This document shows positions 11,227 to 21,348 of a stretch of DNA of 64,000 nt, one piece after another. The notes beneath the pieces were generated by a model. That model ran no database searches. It saw nothing but the letters and a program-made list of their open reading frames with translations, and was not told where the DNA came from. Both the position numbers and the translations under genes were made by a program. Origin of the DNA: Phycomyces nitens (Eukaryota > Mucoromycota > Mucoromycetes > Mucorales > Phycomycetaceae); assembly GCA_022702545.1 (NCBI GenBank), contig JAHRBC010000001.1:7626001-7690000 (forward strand), given 5' to 3'. The number at the start of each line of letters is the position of its first letter. Position 1 is the stretch's first letter.

Positions 11227-13101
11227 ATGCTTGCCACCGAAGTTTCATACGAAATATTGACTGACATTGCAAACTTCCTTTGCAACAATGACAAGATGAC
11301 TTGCTCAATAGTCTGTAAATCATGGAAGGCTCCATTTCAACATTCACTATGGGATACTCTAACTATCGATAGCAAAAATATACTGCAAGTATGTTGTATA
11401 TCAAACACTCAACCAACGGTTTATCAGCTGAATGGAAACCGTGTCCAGTCATTAATCTTTCAAGATGTCCAGACAACAGAGCATGAGCTTTATACTTTAC
11501 AACAACTCTTCCCAAAGTTAAAAACTGTGTTTATTCCCCACAATACTATTGTCGAAGATAAACTCGGAAATCTTCCGGATTGGAACCTTTGGGGAGGACT
11601 GACTACGATGACCATATATACCAGAAAACTAAATGACGATGATCAAAGACTACAAGTATTCAAGATATTGGCTTGCTTGCCTCGCTTGAAACAGTTAACA
11701 CTCAAAGACAGCGTTTTTTATTCAACGATACCTCAGCCAAAAGATACTTGGGAAATATTAGAAAAAATACATGAATCCTTGCCTCAATTGGAATGTCTGG
11801 ATACAGACATATTACTTGGGCCTCTCCCAGTATCCGATATACCAAAGATGAAGAATATAACACCAGCCAGTACGATGACCGTGGTTAAGCTCAGTGACCT
11901 CAACCTAGATCTTGGGTGGATATTCTACCTTGGTCTCAAGTACCCAAACATACACAGCCTATTTACCGAAAAAACTTACTCGGAAGAATCCACTGTCGAC
12001 CTTGCTACAGACAAATATGCTTTGAAGGTTTTAAATCTACTACCAAAGTTCTCTAATTTAAAGAAAATGACAGTGATACATAAAGGAGCATTCAGACTAG
12101 ACTATGTTTTATTTTGGGACACATTACAAGAACCGATCAAAAGTCTGGAATCCCTGGACTATATTTTGGACATATGCAGCAATACAGAAATAGGACAATT
12201 CGATGAGCCACGTACAATACACTTCTCCTCGACAAAAATCCAGCAATTTTCATTTCAGGCCACGGATTTTTACCCTAACAGTCCAAAAATCATTCTAAGT
12301 CTTGGAATTTGCCCTCTCCTGGTAGATCTAAAGATACTCAATCCAGGAACTGATATCGAGTTGGACACCCTTCTGAGGAACTGTATATCATTAAGAACCG
12401 TTTGCTTGGCTGACACATTTATTTCGCTAAGCTCTGAAGCATTCAATGATACGATCACACATGAATTGAAATCCATCGAACTCAGGAGATTAAGAACTGC
12501 CTCAGCTACATTTAATTATCTTTCGTCTTGTTGCAGGAATCTCGATAAAATGTCCCTGAGTCACGTACAAATTTGTGGAAAAGTCGATGAAGACCGAAGA
12601 AAGCTCTCTCTGAACATGCCATTCACACGCTTCAAAACTCTCGATATTGCAGACACAAGATTCTTTGCTGTTGATAGCGAAGAAGGCCTAAAGTCAGAAG
12701 ATTTGAAAGAGGATGATTCATTGAGATTCATTTGTGTTGAACAAACAGATGTTATACAGCAATCTATGGATACATATTCATCAAATATCAGATCTTTAAG
12801 CACCCGAACCCCCGCACATAATTTCAAGCAGACGTGGTATCATTTTCAGCATAATATGTATACCTCATTCTTCTGTAAACGTACGCAAAAACTTGGAGAA
12901 GAGGAAACAAGGATAGCAAAAAAATTTCTTGAAATGCCTCTGAGTTCAAACCAAAACCTTATTAGAAAGATTAGGATCAGATCTTTAAGAATATTGGTTA
13001 TTACCCCTTCATGGAAAGATGATCTTGATGGTTTATATATAAAACTGTGCTGTAGATCAGTTGAAGAAGGATCAATTGATAATATTGTATATGGTAGTTA
13101 G
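11227..13101 (+). CDS. F-box / LRR-like protein, single exon
   Basis: The intact 624-codon frame starts with an F-box (about residues 1-45: MLATEVSYEILTDIANFL, then SIVCKSWKAPFQHSLWDTL, matching the L-P-x-E...I...C-x-x-W pattern). The rest is rich in Leu-containing repeats (LKQLTLKD, LKKMTVIH, LKSIELRRL), consistent with irregular LRRs. F-box proteins recruit substrates to SCF (Skp1-cullin-F-box) ubiquitin ligases; the LRR part would bind the target. No target can be inferred. The gene sits intact between two transposon clusters. Its C-terminus is not recognisable as a known domain. Large F-box families with low conservation are common in fungi. Confidence 0.8.
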   Translation: MLATEVSYEILTDIANFLCNNDKMTCSIVCKSWKAPFQHSLWDTLTIDSKNILQVCCISNTQPTVYQLNGNRVQSLIFQDVQTTEHELYTLQQLFPKLKTVFIPHNTIVEDKLGNLPDWNLWGGLTTMTIYTRKLNDDDQRLQVFKILACLPRLKQLTLKDSVFYSTIPQPKDTWEILEKIHESLPQLECLDTDILLGPLPVSDIPKMKNITPASTMTVVKLSDLNLDLGWIFYLGLKYPNIHSLFTEKTYSEESTVDLATDKYALKVLNLLPKFSNLKKMTVIHKGAFRLDYVLFWDTLQEPIKSLESLDYILDICSNTEIGQFDEPRTIHFSSTKIQQFSFQATDFYPNSPKIILSLGICPLLVDLKILNPGTDIELDTLLRNCISLRTVCLADTFISLSSEAFNDTITHELKSIELRRLRTASATFNYLSSCCRNLDKMSLSHVQICGKVDEDRRKLSLNMPFTRFKTLDIADTRFFAVDSEEGLKSEDLKEDDSLRFICVEQTDVIQQSMDTYSSNIRSLSTRTPAHNFKQTWYHFQHNMYTSFFCKRTQKLGEEETRIAKKFLEMPLSSNQNLIRKIRIRSLRILVITPSWKDDLDGLYIKLCCRSVEEGSIDNIVYGS

Positions 13102-13404
13102 GGTACTTGTATTAAAGAAATAAACAAACGTTAAATATTAAGCAGCTCAATATTTTTTAAACTTGGATCATTAAATATCAATTCCTAATAAAAGCTAGTA
13201 CAAACGGATAAAGTCTCTGATTACTACCTCTCACATGTCTTCCTTTAAAAGTTAGGTTTAAGTCCTAAAGAGAGTTTGTCTGTCTGATATTGACAGACTA
13301 TACAATGATACTTGGTTTTCGTACTATTAAAATGGTCTATGAAAGTATGACACTGTCTCTACTTGTGGTTTTTTGGAATAGAATACTCTTCTTCCACAAG
13401 GCAA
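13102..13404. other. Intergenic between F-box gene and Tc1 element
   Basis: About 300 bp of AT-rich sequence follows the F-box stop codon. It probably includes the F-box 3' UTR. No feature can be supported here. Confidence 0.5.
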
Positions 13405-14744
13405 TATATAAACTCAGCCACAAAAATGTTTGGACCTCTCACAAAAATCCTAAAAAAAAACGGTTTTTTTTGAAAAATAAAAACATTATTTTCTCTTCTT
13501 TTTACTAATCAACACCAACATGAAAATATCATTTGCAGCAGAGAACATTTGCGGCCCATATTATAAGGCTGATGAGCTTAAGTTCAGTGGAATCATGTAC
13601 CTGCACTTGGCTGAGATTGGTCCCACAAGGATTTCGGCAATTGTCAAGAAGATCATTAAGAGATTCAAAGAAACAGGATCGCCCCTTCCTAGAAAGAGCT
13701 CTGGACGACCAAAAATCATTAACGAGAGGACAGATAGACATCTTGTGCAATGCGTACGGAAGAATCCATTTGCCAATTACAATCAGCTGAGATTCGCATT
13801 GCAGGAGATGGAGATTATTGTCTGTAAAGCAACAGTAATCAGTTGTCTCAAAAACCTTGGCTTTGGTTCTTATATTGCAGCTCATAAGCCAGCTTTGACA
13901 GAAATACACAAGCAAAGAAGACTGCAATGGGCCAAGGATCATGTCAATTGGACAGATGACCAATGGAGCAGTGTAGTCTGGTCTGATGAGTCACGATTCA
14001 CAGTCGAGGGCAACGATGGCGGTGCTCGGGTGATCAGAAGAGTTGGAGAAAGGTACCAAGGAGGGCATATTTTACCAGTGATGAAGTGGGGCAAGGGTAG
14101 TGCCATGATATGGAGTTGTTTCTGGGCAGGTGGTTTTGGCCCTTTGGTCTTCCTCGAAGGCAATGTAAACCAAGACGTATATGTCAACACTTTGGCCCAG
14201 AACTTCCTTCCCTGGGTCAAAAATCTGTCAGAGGAACAGGATAAGGAGTTTATACTCCAAGAAGACGGCGCCAGCTGCCATACTGGCTCCTATGCGAAGT
14301 GGTGGAAAGAGGGTCATGCAATCAAGGGCTTTGAGTACTGGCCTGCTCAAAGTCCTGATTTAAATCCCATTGAGCACGTTTGGTGGACCCTCGAAGTAAA
14401 GATGAGTGAAGTAAGGGCTGGTATCCAAAATGTGGCCAATTTGAAGGTTGTAATGCAACAACAATGGCAGATACTGGGCACTGAACTTGCTTCACGTTTA
14501 GCGGGGAGTATGCAAAATCGATGCCAGGCAGTAATTGACGCAAAAGGCAGTCATACTAGATACTAGTTTATAATTTTTTTTAATAAATGAATACTTGACA
14601 TGTATATCTTTTTATGTTTCAAGTTTGGATACTCTAGCTATCATCATTGTTGAGAGGTTGTATGTTGAATAAATGTAAGCATTTCTTTCCTTGAGAAATT
14701 ATTTGCGGAGATCCAAACATTCTTTTATCTGAGTTTATATATAT
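13405..14744 (+). mobile_element. Tc1-like DNA transposon, structurally intact
   Basis: The left end (13405-13440, ATATAAACTCAG...AAAATGTTTGGACCTC) and the reverse complement of the right end (14705-14744, ATATAAACTCAG...AATGTTTGGATCTC) form imperfect terminal inverted repeats of roughly 35 bp. TA dinucleotides flank them, as expected for this superfamily. Inside is one uninterrupted transposase gene. The exact terminal base is ambiguous because the ends are TA-rich. This is the best preserved mobile element in the window and may be, or may recently have been, mobile. Confidence 0.85.
13520..14566 (+). CDS. Tc1-like transposase (DD35E spacing)
   Basis: An intact 348-residue protein, the usual length for Tc1 transposases. 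The N-terminal half has a paired-like helix-turn-helix DNA-binding region (around residues 25-110, including the linker GRPK). The C-terminal half is the DDE_3 catalytic domain with D156 (VWSDESRF), D249 (LQEDGAS) and E285 (SPDLNPIEHVW). I count 35 residues between the second D and the E, one more than classical Tc1. The first ATG at 13520 follows an A-rich leader. No intron is needed. It catalyses cut-and-paste transposition at TA sites. Confidence 0.9.
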   Translation: MKISFAAENICGPYYKADELKFSGIMYLHLAEIGPTRISAIVKKIIKRFKETGSPLPRKSSGRPKIINERTDRHLVQCVRKNPFANYNQLRFALQEMEIIVCKATVISCLKNLGFGSYIAAHKPALTEIHKQRRLQWAKDHVNWTDDQWSSVVWSDESRFTVEGNDGGARVIRRVGERYQGGHILPVMKWGKGSAMIWSCFWAGGFGPLVFLEGNVNQDVYVNTLAQNFLPWVKNLSEEQDKEFILQEDGASCHTGSYAKWWKEGHAIKGFEYWPAQSPDLNPIEHVWWTLEVKMSEVRAGIQNVANLKVVMQQQWQILGTELASRLAGSMQNRCQAVIDAKGSHTRY

Positions 14745-14767
14745 GAGTCAAATGTGCGTTTTAATAT

Positions 14768-14779
14768 AAATGTATGTGT
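14768..14779. repeat. 12-bp target-site duplication of LINE 2, left copy
   Basis: AAATGTATGTGT matches 17503-17514 exactly. Confidence 0.85.
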
Positions 14780-17456
14780 TCCGATGCTTGAAAGAACGCC
14801 GACAGGCACAGAACATCCGAGCACTGCAGAAAATGGTGGCCTAACCGAATCCCCAGATGGTCTGGTTAAATGTGCCCACACCTTCTATTCCGATTTGTAT
14901 GCTGCCGAACCCATCGATGATAATGCCGTCGAGTCACTGTTGGCCAATATTCCAGATTCCAGCTGCCTACCTAGCGAAGAGGGAGAGACTATTACGGCAG
15001 AATGGGATGCTGAGGACATATTGAGAGCCCTTAATCACTCCCCCACTCGCAGTAGCCCAGGCGTATATGGTATACCATACGAACTTCTTCTTTGGCTATT
15101 CCAGCACAAATTTGCCCAAGGCCTGATGGTCAAAGTCTTTGACCTAGCTCTCCAACGTCAAGAAATTCCGCGCTCATGGAAACGGTCCGTGGTTGTTCTG
15201 CTGCCAAAAAAGGGAGACTTTACTTCATTGTCCAACTGGAGGCCTATATCGCTGATATGCGCTGACGCCAAACTCTTCACTCGCCTTATCACATCACGCC
15301 TTCCAACCGCTATGAAACTCACTATCAACCCATACCAAACAGGGTTTTTGGGAAATAGGTTCATTGCAGATAATGGAATAGTCGCCAGAATAATCATGGA
15401 TACGGCTCAAAGATACAAACTACCCGGAATCGGCTTACTACTTGACCAAGAAAAGGCTTACGATCGAGTTCACCCTGAGTACCTGCGTCGATGCCTTCTT
15501 CGGTTTGGGTTTCATTCCACTTTCATTCTCGCCATCACTGCCCTCTTCTTTGACACAACACTTTGTGTCAATATCAACGGATATCTGTCAGCTCCAATAA
15601 AACAAGGCCGAGGTTTGCGACAAGGGGATCCACTCTCCCCTCTTCTTTTCAACCTGGCCCTCGAACCTCTACTCCGCACCATCCTTGCCACCGAACAACT
15701 CAAAGGATTCGTCATCTCAAATGGCCTCCCTTTATTGCCCCAGTCTATAGATGAGCCACCACCTATTAAGTTCTTAGCATATGCTGACGACGTAGTAGTG
15801 TTCTTGAACACGCCTGACGAGCTCGACACCCTGATGGATCAGCTCCAGGTATATGGCCGTGCGTCAAATGCCAGAATGAATAGACATAAAACAGTCGCGG
15901 TCTCCTTATCTGGTCGTGAACAACAGACTTGGAATTCTCATCTGCAGAACCACGAAATAACTTCATGGCATGATAGCCGTAGCTCGCAGCCAATAACCTA
16001 TCTCGGTTACCCTCTCACCAGCTCAAAGGCTCAACTATCCTGTGCTTTTGAAGACGTAATTACAAAGATCCGTAACCACGCACAATTTTTAGCACAGCGA
16101 AACCTATCAGTTCTTGGTAGAGGGCTGGTCGCCAACTCACTTCTTCTGAGTAGGGCATGGCATGTAATACGCATCCTCCCAGTGAATACGGCAGACATAA
16201 GCAGACTTCGTTCAGAAGTAATTAAATTTTTATCTCATGGACGCTACCCATTTGTTAGATTTGACGCATGCACTCGTCCACAACGAGAAGGCGGCCTTGG
16301 CGTCCTGGATCCTCAGACCCAATATTCCTTACTGCAAACCAGATGGATCCTCCCCTTGCTCGATCAGACCGCCCCACTATCTTTCGCCGGCAAAATACTG
16401 GCATACCTTATAAGGCAGTATTGCAATACAACCGACCCACTTCTTCCTCTGGTGTTTCCTGAGCTGCGGTCACCTCGCCTCAACACCTTTAGTATCTTTC
16501 CCACAATCTTCCGTGCTATGAAAACCATTCCACTCTCCTTTGACTGGACTGTCATAAATCCTGTCACTGTACAGGAGCTGCCTCTCAGCACAATTCTGGC
16601 CCCATCTCATCCTCTACCACTCTTCTTTTCCTGCGGCAAACTACGTGTATGTAATGCATTCATATATGACTACACTCTTGGATGCATACGTCGACTCAAC
16701 CAGTATGAACGAAGACGAGCCAGGTCTAACATAGACACGCTGTTTACCCTTTTGGATTACGGTAAACTCAGACTGAAGGAGTAGTTCTCTCTGCTCACAG
16801 TTTCTCCATTGCGAGAGCCTGGCTCAGTGATGGCCTCCTTCTTTCCGACTCCACCTCGCCACTTTCAAGGCTTCCTTTCCTCTGGGATACCAAAAGTTCC
16901 ACGGATACGCAATCTCTCTGCTCAAGTGATCCGTGCACACATAAGACCGCCCCTCACCCAAGTCTCACCCCCATTCCCGCATGCAGCACCAGTACACTAG
17001 CGTAGCTTTTAGGAATCACGTCTTCCTCTTAGAATCTACACCATCTGGTGGAGATTGATGCATGGAAAGGTTCCTAGTAGGCAGCGGCTATTTAGCCATA
17101 ACGTTACGGATGTAGACGACCCACAATGCATTTTATGTGGCGAACTGGAAGATGATGAACATCTATTCTGGGCATGCCCTCATAAAAAGTTAATTTGGCA
17201 TCAAATTGCAACCCGGTTCCTGGAATATTCCACATCGCTTACGTTCGACCACCTTCTCCTTCCTTCTTCTCCAATGTCAGTTGAAGTCAAGAATACCACA
17301 GTGTCCGCCTATAGTATTCTGGGATGCACAATAGGGGCCATTTGGGAAGCTCACTTCCAACATATCTTCCACGATGTTCCTTTTGTCACTAACCGAATAG
17401 CTGACATCGCTACCTTAAACATTAGAAAAATAGAATTAGAAGACTCACTCTTTTAG
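14780..17456 (+). pseudogene. LINE 2 ORF2: reverse transcriptase and zf-RVT, with three in-frame stops
   Basis: The open frame to 16784 holds a well preserved RT: GVYGIPYELL, VLLPKKGDFTSLSNWRPISL, FIADNG, LLDQEKAYDRVHP, GRGLRQGDPLSP and the catalytic FLAYADDVVVF. The frame then meets TAG at 16782-16784, TAG at 16998-17000 and TAG at 17010-17012. It remains in the same register up to the zinc domain at 17055-17456 (CILCGELEDDEHLFWACP) and the stop at 17454-17456. The apparent ATG at 14754 lies in flanking DNA and is not the true start. The 5' truncation and the stops mean it is not autonomous, although the RT core is intact. Confidence 0.85.
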
Positions 17457-17502
17457 ATAGATAGCATATGACTATGAAATTTCTTTAATAAACAATACAA
17501 AA
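14780..17502 (+). mobile_element. 5'-truncated LINE (LINE 2)
   Basis: Exact 12-bp direct repeats (14768-14779 and 17503-17514) flank this element. It ends in an A-rich tail (AATAAACAATACAAAAAA). It begins abruptly within the ORF2 linker before the RT domain, a 5' truncation typical of LINE insertions. It belongs to a family related to LINE 1, since the motifs align throughout. It was inserted just 24 bp beyond the right end of the Tc1 element. Confidence 0.9.
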
Positions 17503-17514
17503 AAATGTATGTGT
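17503..17514. repeat. 12-bp target-site duplication of LINE 2, right copy
   Basis: AAATGTATGTGT directly follows the A-rich LINE tail. Confidence 0.85.
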
Positions 17515-18010
17515 ATTATAGCTTAATAAATTAATTTATTTAAATACGTTATATTAGTTTTATGGCAAAATTAATATTTGCAGTATTTTAATGGCTCTTC
17601 TAAGCAATATTAAAGTATTCTAAAAGTATCGGTTGTTACCCAAGATATTTATTCTTTTGTCTGCTTTAATAGTTACTATATTTTATGATTTATTGTTAGG
17701 GCTTCAAGTATACAATTAAAGACAAAACTTACTAATGATTCAATTATCTCTATTATACTCTTGTATAAATCTCATGGATCCATTATAATTTGATAAAGGC
17801 GAGGACATAATAGGTATATATATATATATTCCGGGCAATATATGTTGATTATGAGTGTTTTGCCATGACATAATTTTACGACAAAAACATTTTATGCAAA
17901 ATATTAGGCGTATTGTTTCAATTTCTTTAATCATCCACGTATGCTTTATAAATCTGCAAAGACTTTGAACAACATTATTTACCTTTCTTTCTCCCAACAA
18001 TCGCCTAATC
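17515..18010. other. AT-rich intergenic region
   Basis: No gene is seen. It contains a short TA repeat (about 17815-17828) and presumably the promoter of the following small gene. Confidence 0.5.
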
Positions 18011-18391
18011 ATGCTTGGCCAACAGCAATCAAAAGACTTCTCTGCCAACTCTGTTTCTGATAAAGCTGCCGTCTCTTCTATCCCACGCAAAAGAGCCAGA
18101 TCGAATTCTTTAAAAGGTAAAATAAAGACCAAATTAATATATATATATATATATTTGAATTTATTTTTCATTGAAACAAAAAAAAACTACTTAGATCCAA
18201 GTTTCACTTTTGCTTTGGACACTTTCAGCTCTACCATAGATTATGAGTACAAAACCCTCTCTAATGATGATGAAGAATATAATGAAGAAGATAAAGAAGA
18301 AGAAGATGACATTGAGATCATTTTGGATCCTTCAGACCTCGATTATGAAAATCAATTTATCTTTGAGATTTGTAATATCTCCACATTTTAA
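18011..18391 (+). CDS. Small acidic protein of unknown function, two exons
   Basis: Exons 18011-18116 and 18195-18391 join in frame to give 100 residues. The intron of 78 nt has GTAAAA...TTAG ends and TA repeats. The N-terminus is basic and Ser-rich (IPRKRARSNSLK). The C-terminal half is strongly acidic (EEYNEEDKEEEDDIEIILDPSDLDYE). I do not recognise a family. The charge pattern could suit a nuclear or chromatin-associated partner, but that is speculation. The intron is also readable through in frame because its length is a multiple of three, so a 126-residue read-through form is possible. The gene could be lineage-specific. Confidence 0.5.
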   Translation: MLGQQQSKDFSANSVSDKAAVSSIPRKRARSNSLKGKIKTKLIYIYIYLNLFFIETKKNYLDPSFTFALDTFSSTIDYEYKTLSNDDEEYNEEDKEEEDDIEIILDPSDLDYENQFIFEICNISTF

Positions 18392-19190
18392 CATGTACTT
18401 TTAAGAGAGTAAAACATGTATTAAAATAATACACTTTATAATTATTACATTTGAGCATTATTATTATTATACAAGCAATTTCAATTTAATCAACCCTTAC
18501 TGGCTATGTTACAGTTGAAGACTTATTAAATGCAGCATATATTCCAATACAAAAATATAAATATAATACATACTGAAATATATAAAGTATTAATATTTAT
18601 TATCTATATGTTTCATCATGGAATACTTTCTCTCGAAATCATCTGTCCAAAGTCTTGTAGAATATGAAATTCATGTGTAAAAATTAAATTAAAAGAACCC
18701 TCTTTACTATATTATAGCATGCAACTACCTAAAGAGCAGTAAGTATATATGTATACATTTTTAATCGCTTTAAATATACTGAGCAAAGAGATTTTAGTAG
18801 CATGTAATTTATAGATAATATTAACCAAAAGTATAGGGAGATTAGTGGTCCGTAAAAGTGTAGCGGTTTTTATCCTCTTGTTATATTCATTCAGCAGAAA
18901 TATTAAGACAAGGATTTATGACAGGGTCTTCAAGTGAAAATTAGTCAATATTAAAGCGTGCAAGGGTACATTATGCTATGTATTGATAGTTTGAACCAAG
19001 TGTAGGTATAGTATGAGACCTCTTTTGTGTTTATGGATCCATACATGACTGAAAGATTTAGTTGACTATAAATGACCGGGTTGCTAGTTAGATTTATAAA
19101 TAATAATTAAAAAAAGTAGCAGGAATTAAAAGATAAATAATAATACAAGTAGCATTATATTGTAGACGGGAAATAGCTCTGTCTGGAATA
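18392..19190. other. AT-rich intergenic region
   Basis: No coding sequence or element is recognised. The region lies between the 3' ends of two convergent genes. Confidence 0.5.
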
Positions 19191-21348
19191 TCAACGTTCA
19201 CGAGGATTTACTGGTTCCACCACGATACGAGAAGCATCAGGTTTATTATCTAAAGATGATTTTAACTTATTATTAAACCATAAAAGTTCCCAAAGCTTTT
19301 GATATTTCTACTTGTCGAGACTTTCGACTTACTGATGCCATTCAATATATTTTGCTGGTAGATTCTGGCTTGAACAGTATTTCCTTCTTGATTTATAGGA
19401 GAAATAATAATTGGGGATTCCATACCAGGAACATTATCATCTTTGTGAATTGGTTCCTTTTGATATCCCCTTTTTCTTTTCAAGAACCATAATAATAGTC
19501 CAACTATAGCTAATGCAGCCACCTATCAAATAGTATCCATTAATATATATATATATATAAACTCTCTAGTCAAATACTTACACATCCAACCGCAATTCCT
19601 GCAATAGCACCTCCACTAATACCCCTATGAATATCTATGGGTGCATGCTCTGGAGTAATCGTTGAATTTGTCGTATTAGTTGAATTTGTCGGTGTCAAGT
19701 CAATTAGTGAACTTGGTGTGAACGTAGTTTTCCACTTGAGATCATGAATATCATTTGTGTCTAGAATATAGTAGTCATCTCGGTTTACTTGGTTTCTGTC
19801 AACACCAAATATAATAAACAGGTCACCATTAGGATGCAACACCGCTAAATACAAGCGATTAAAATATAGATTTGTTTTTAGTTTGAAGATAATATGGCCA
19901 ACTCAAAGTATAATCATTATTACCTGAATGGCCATAACGTGGTCCTGCTCCATTTGTGTCCGAGATATTTGCTAATGACCAGGAGTTTGTCACGGTGTCG
20001 AAAAGATAGGCATAGTCTTCGTAAGGATATGCCGACTCTTTGAAATAGAGTATAAAGATGAATAGACATATATTTTAAAATATTAGACTATTAGCTTTAT
20101 TCTAATATATGTATATATATGTATATACATACCAACATGTGGATATTTAACTCCACCATAAATAAGAAAACTTGTGGAATTTGGCACTGTATGAAAATAA
20201 AAATGCTAGGATTAGTATTTTGATCCATACATTAAAATTACTTACATAATGTGGCAGTAAGCAGGGTTCTGCTTGAAGGAATATTGTACGGACCAACGGT
20301 TACAGTTGACCACATGAGAATTTCGGTATTGAACAACAAAAGTGCGCTGAAAGAAGATGCATTTGTTGTAAAATTCCCATCAGCTGGATTATAAACTCCA
20401 TCCCATCCACCAAAATGATAAATGGTCTTGTTATCAGGTCCAAGAACAGACTGTCCTGCTCCAGGCATCATCATTCCATCTCCTAGAGGGACAGTGAATT
20501 TAACAAATGCCGAAAGATTCTAGAGTTGTGATAATAATAAAGCCAATTTTCTATAAATACGTCGTCTTTCTCTCAATAAATAATGTATACATACATTGAC
20601 GTCAAAAGTATAAAATATCGGGTCTGCGTTTTTATTCGTATCTTTCGTCGTACTAAATTGTAAAGATTTTAGTTTTTGATACTTTAAACAGATCATAGAA
20701 TATTTACAAATACTTAAAAAGAATTGTTGGTTATCTGAATTACCTTTTCCCGCCCCAAAAGTAGACCTTATTAATATGGCTCACGTATACTCCAAAGCCT
20801 TGAAAACTACATTTTTGGAATTTAATTGTTAGAAAACTAATAGATTTTATATTTTGCACATTATATATTTTACTTTTGTTGCAATCCAGAAAAGTGGTAA
20901 GGTGTCCATTTCTGTGTTATTGCGTCAAAAACAATCGGATTGTAAGATAATTCCGTATAGATTTCACAGTTTCCACCACCAAAAACTATGTATCGATTGT
21001 TTGGAAGTGCTGCTGAAGCTGCATCACAACTTGGTCCCAATATAAATCCATCGCTACTGATCGAAATATCTTTCCATGCATTATAAGAATCACTATTCAA
21101 CTCAAACTGCTTCGAGAGATCCAGAGAAAAGTGTCCTCGACGATTGTAGATCGCAACTCCAATATCCTCTCCACCGCCAAGACAATAGATTGCATCTTTG
21201 ACGAATTCGCATACTGATTAAAGCAATCAATCAATACACCAAGACAATTTTTAAGGGTGTCTGTATATTTACCTTGAGAAATTCGTCCCTCAGGAAGATA
21301 TCCTGACACTGATATAATACTTAGCAAAAGGAGTAAAGGTATTTGCAT
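19191..21348 (-). CDS. Kelch-repeat type I membrane protein, copy 2 (complete)
   Basis: Ten exons on the minus strand: 21273-21348, 20874-21213, 20744-20806, 20595-20652, 20246-20519, 20133-20186, 19924-20037, 19582-19844, 19333-19522 and 19191-19249. They total 1491 nt, giving 496 residues. Layout: signal peptide (MQIPLLLLLSIISVSGYLP), kelch propeller with repeated glycine pairs (YCLGGG, IVFGGG, FWGG, FGGWDG, IYGG, IFG), Thr/Asn-rich stalk, one transmembrane segment (GGAIAGIAVGCV...LLLWFL, spanning an exon junction) and a short basic cytoplasmic tail (KRKRGY). It resembles fungal surface kelch proteins with galactose-oxidase-like propellers, but no catalytic copper ligands are evident. A role in surface recognition or wall interaction is inference. 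Copy 1 at the left edge shares the intron positions. Confidence 0.88.

Noticed and set aside
14754..14779. ATG at 14754 as start of a 676-codon gene
   Set aside because: These bases are flanking DNA and the target-site duplication. The LINE is 5' truncated and begins at about 14780.
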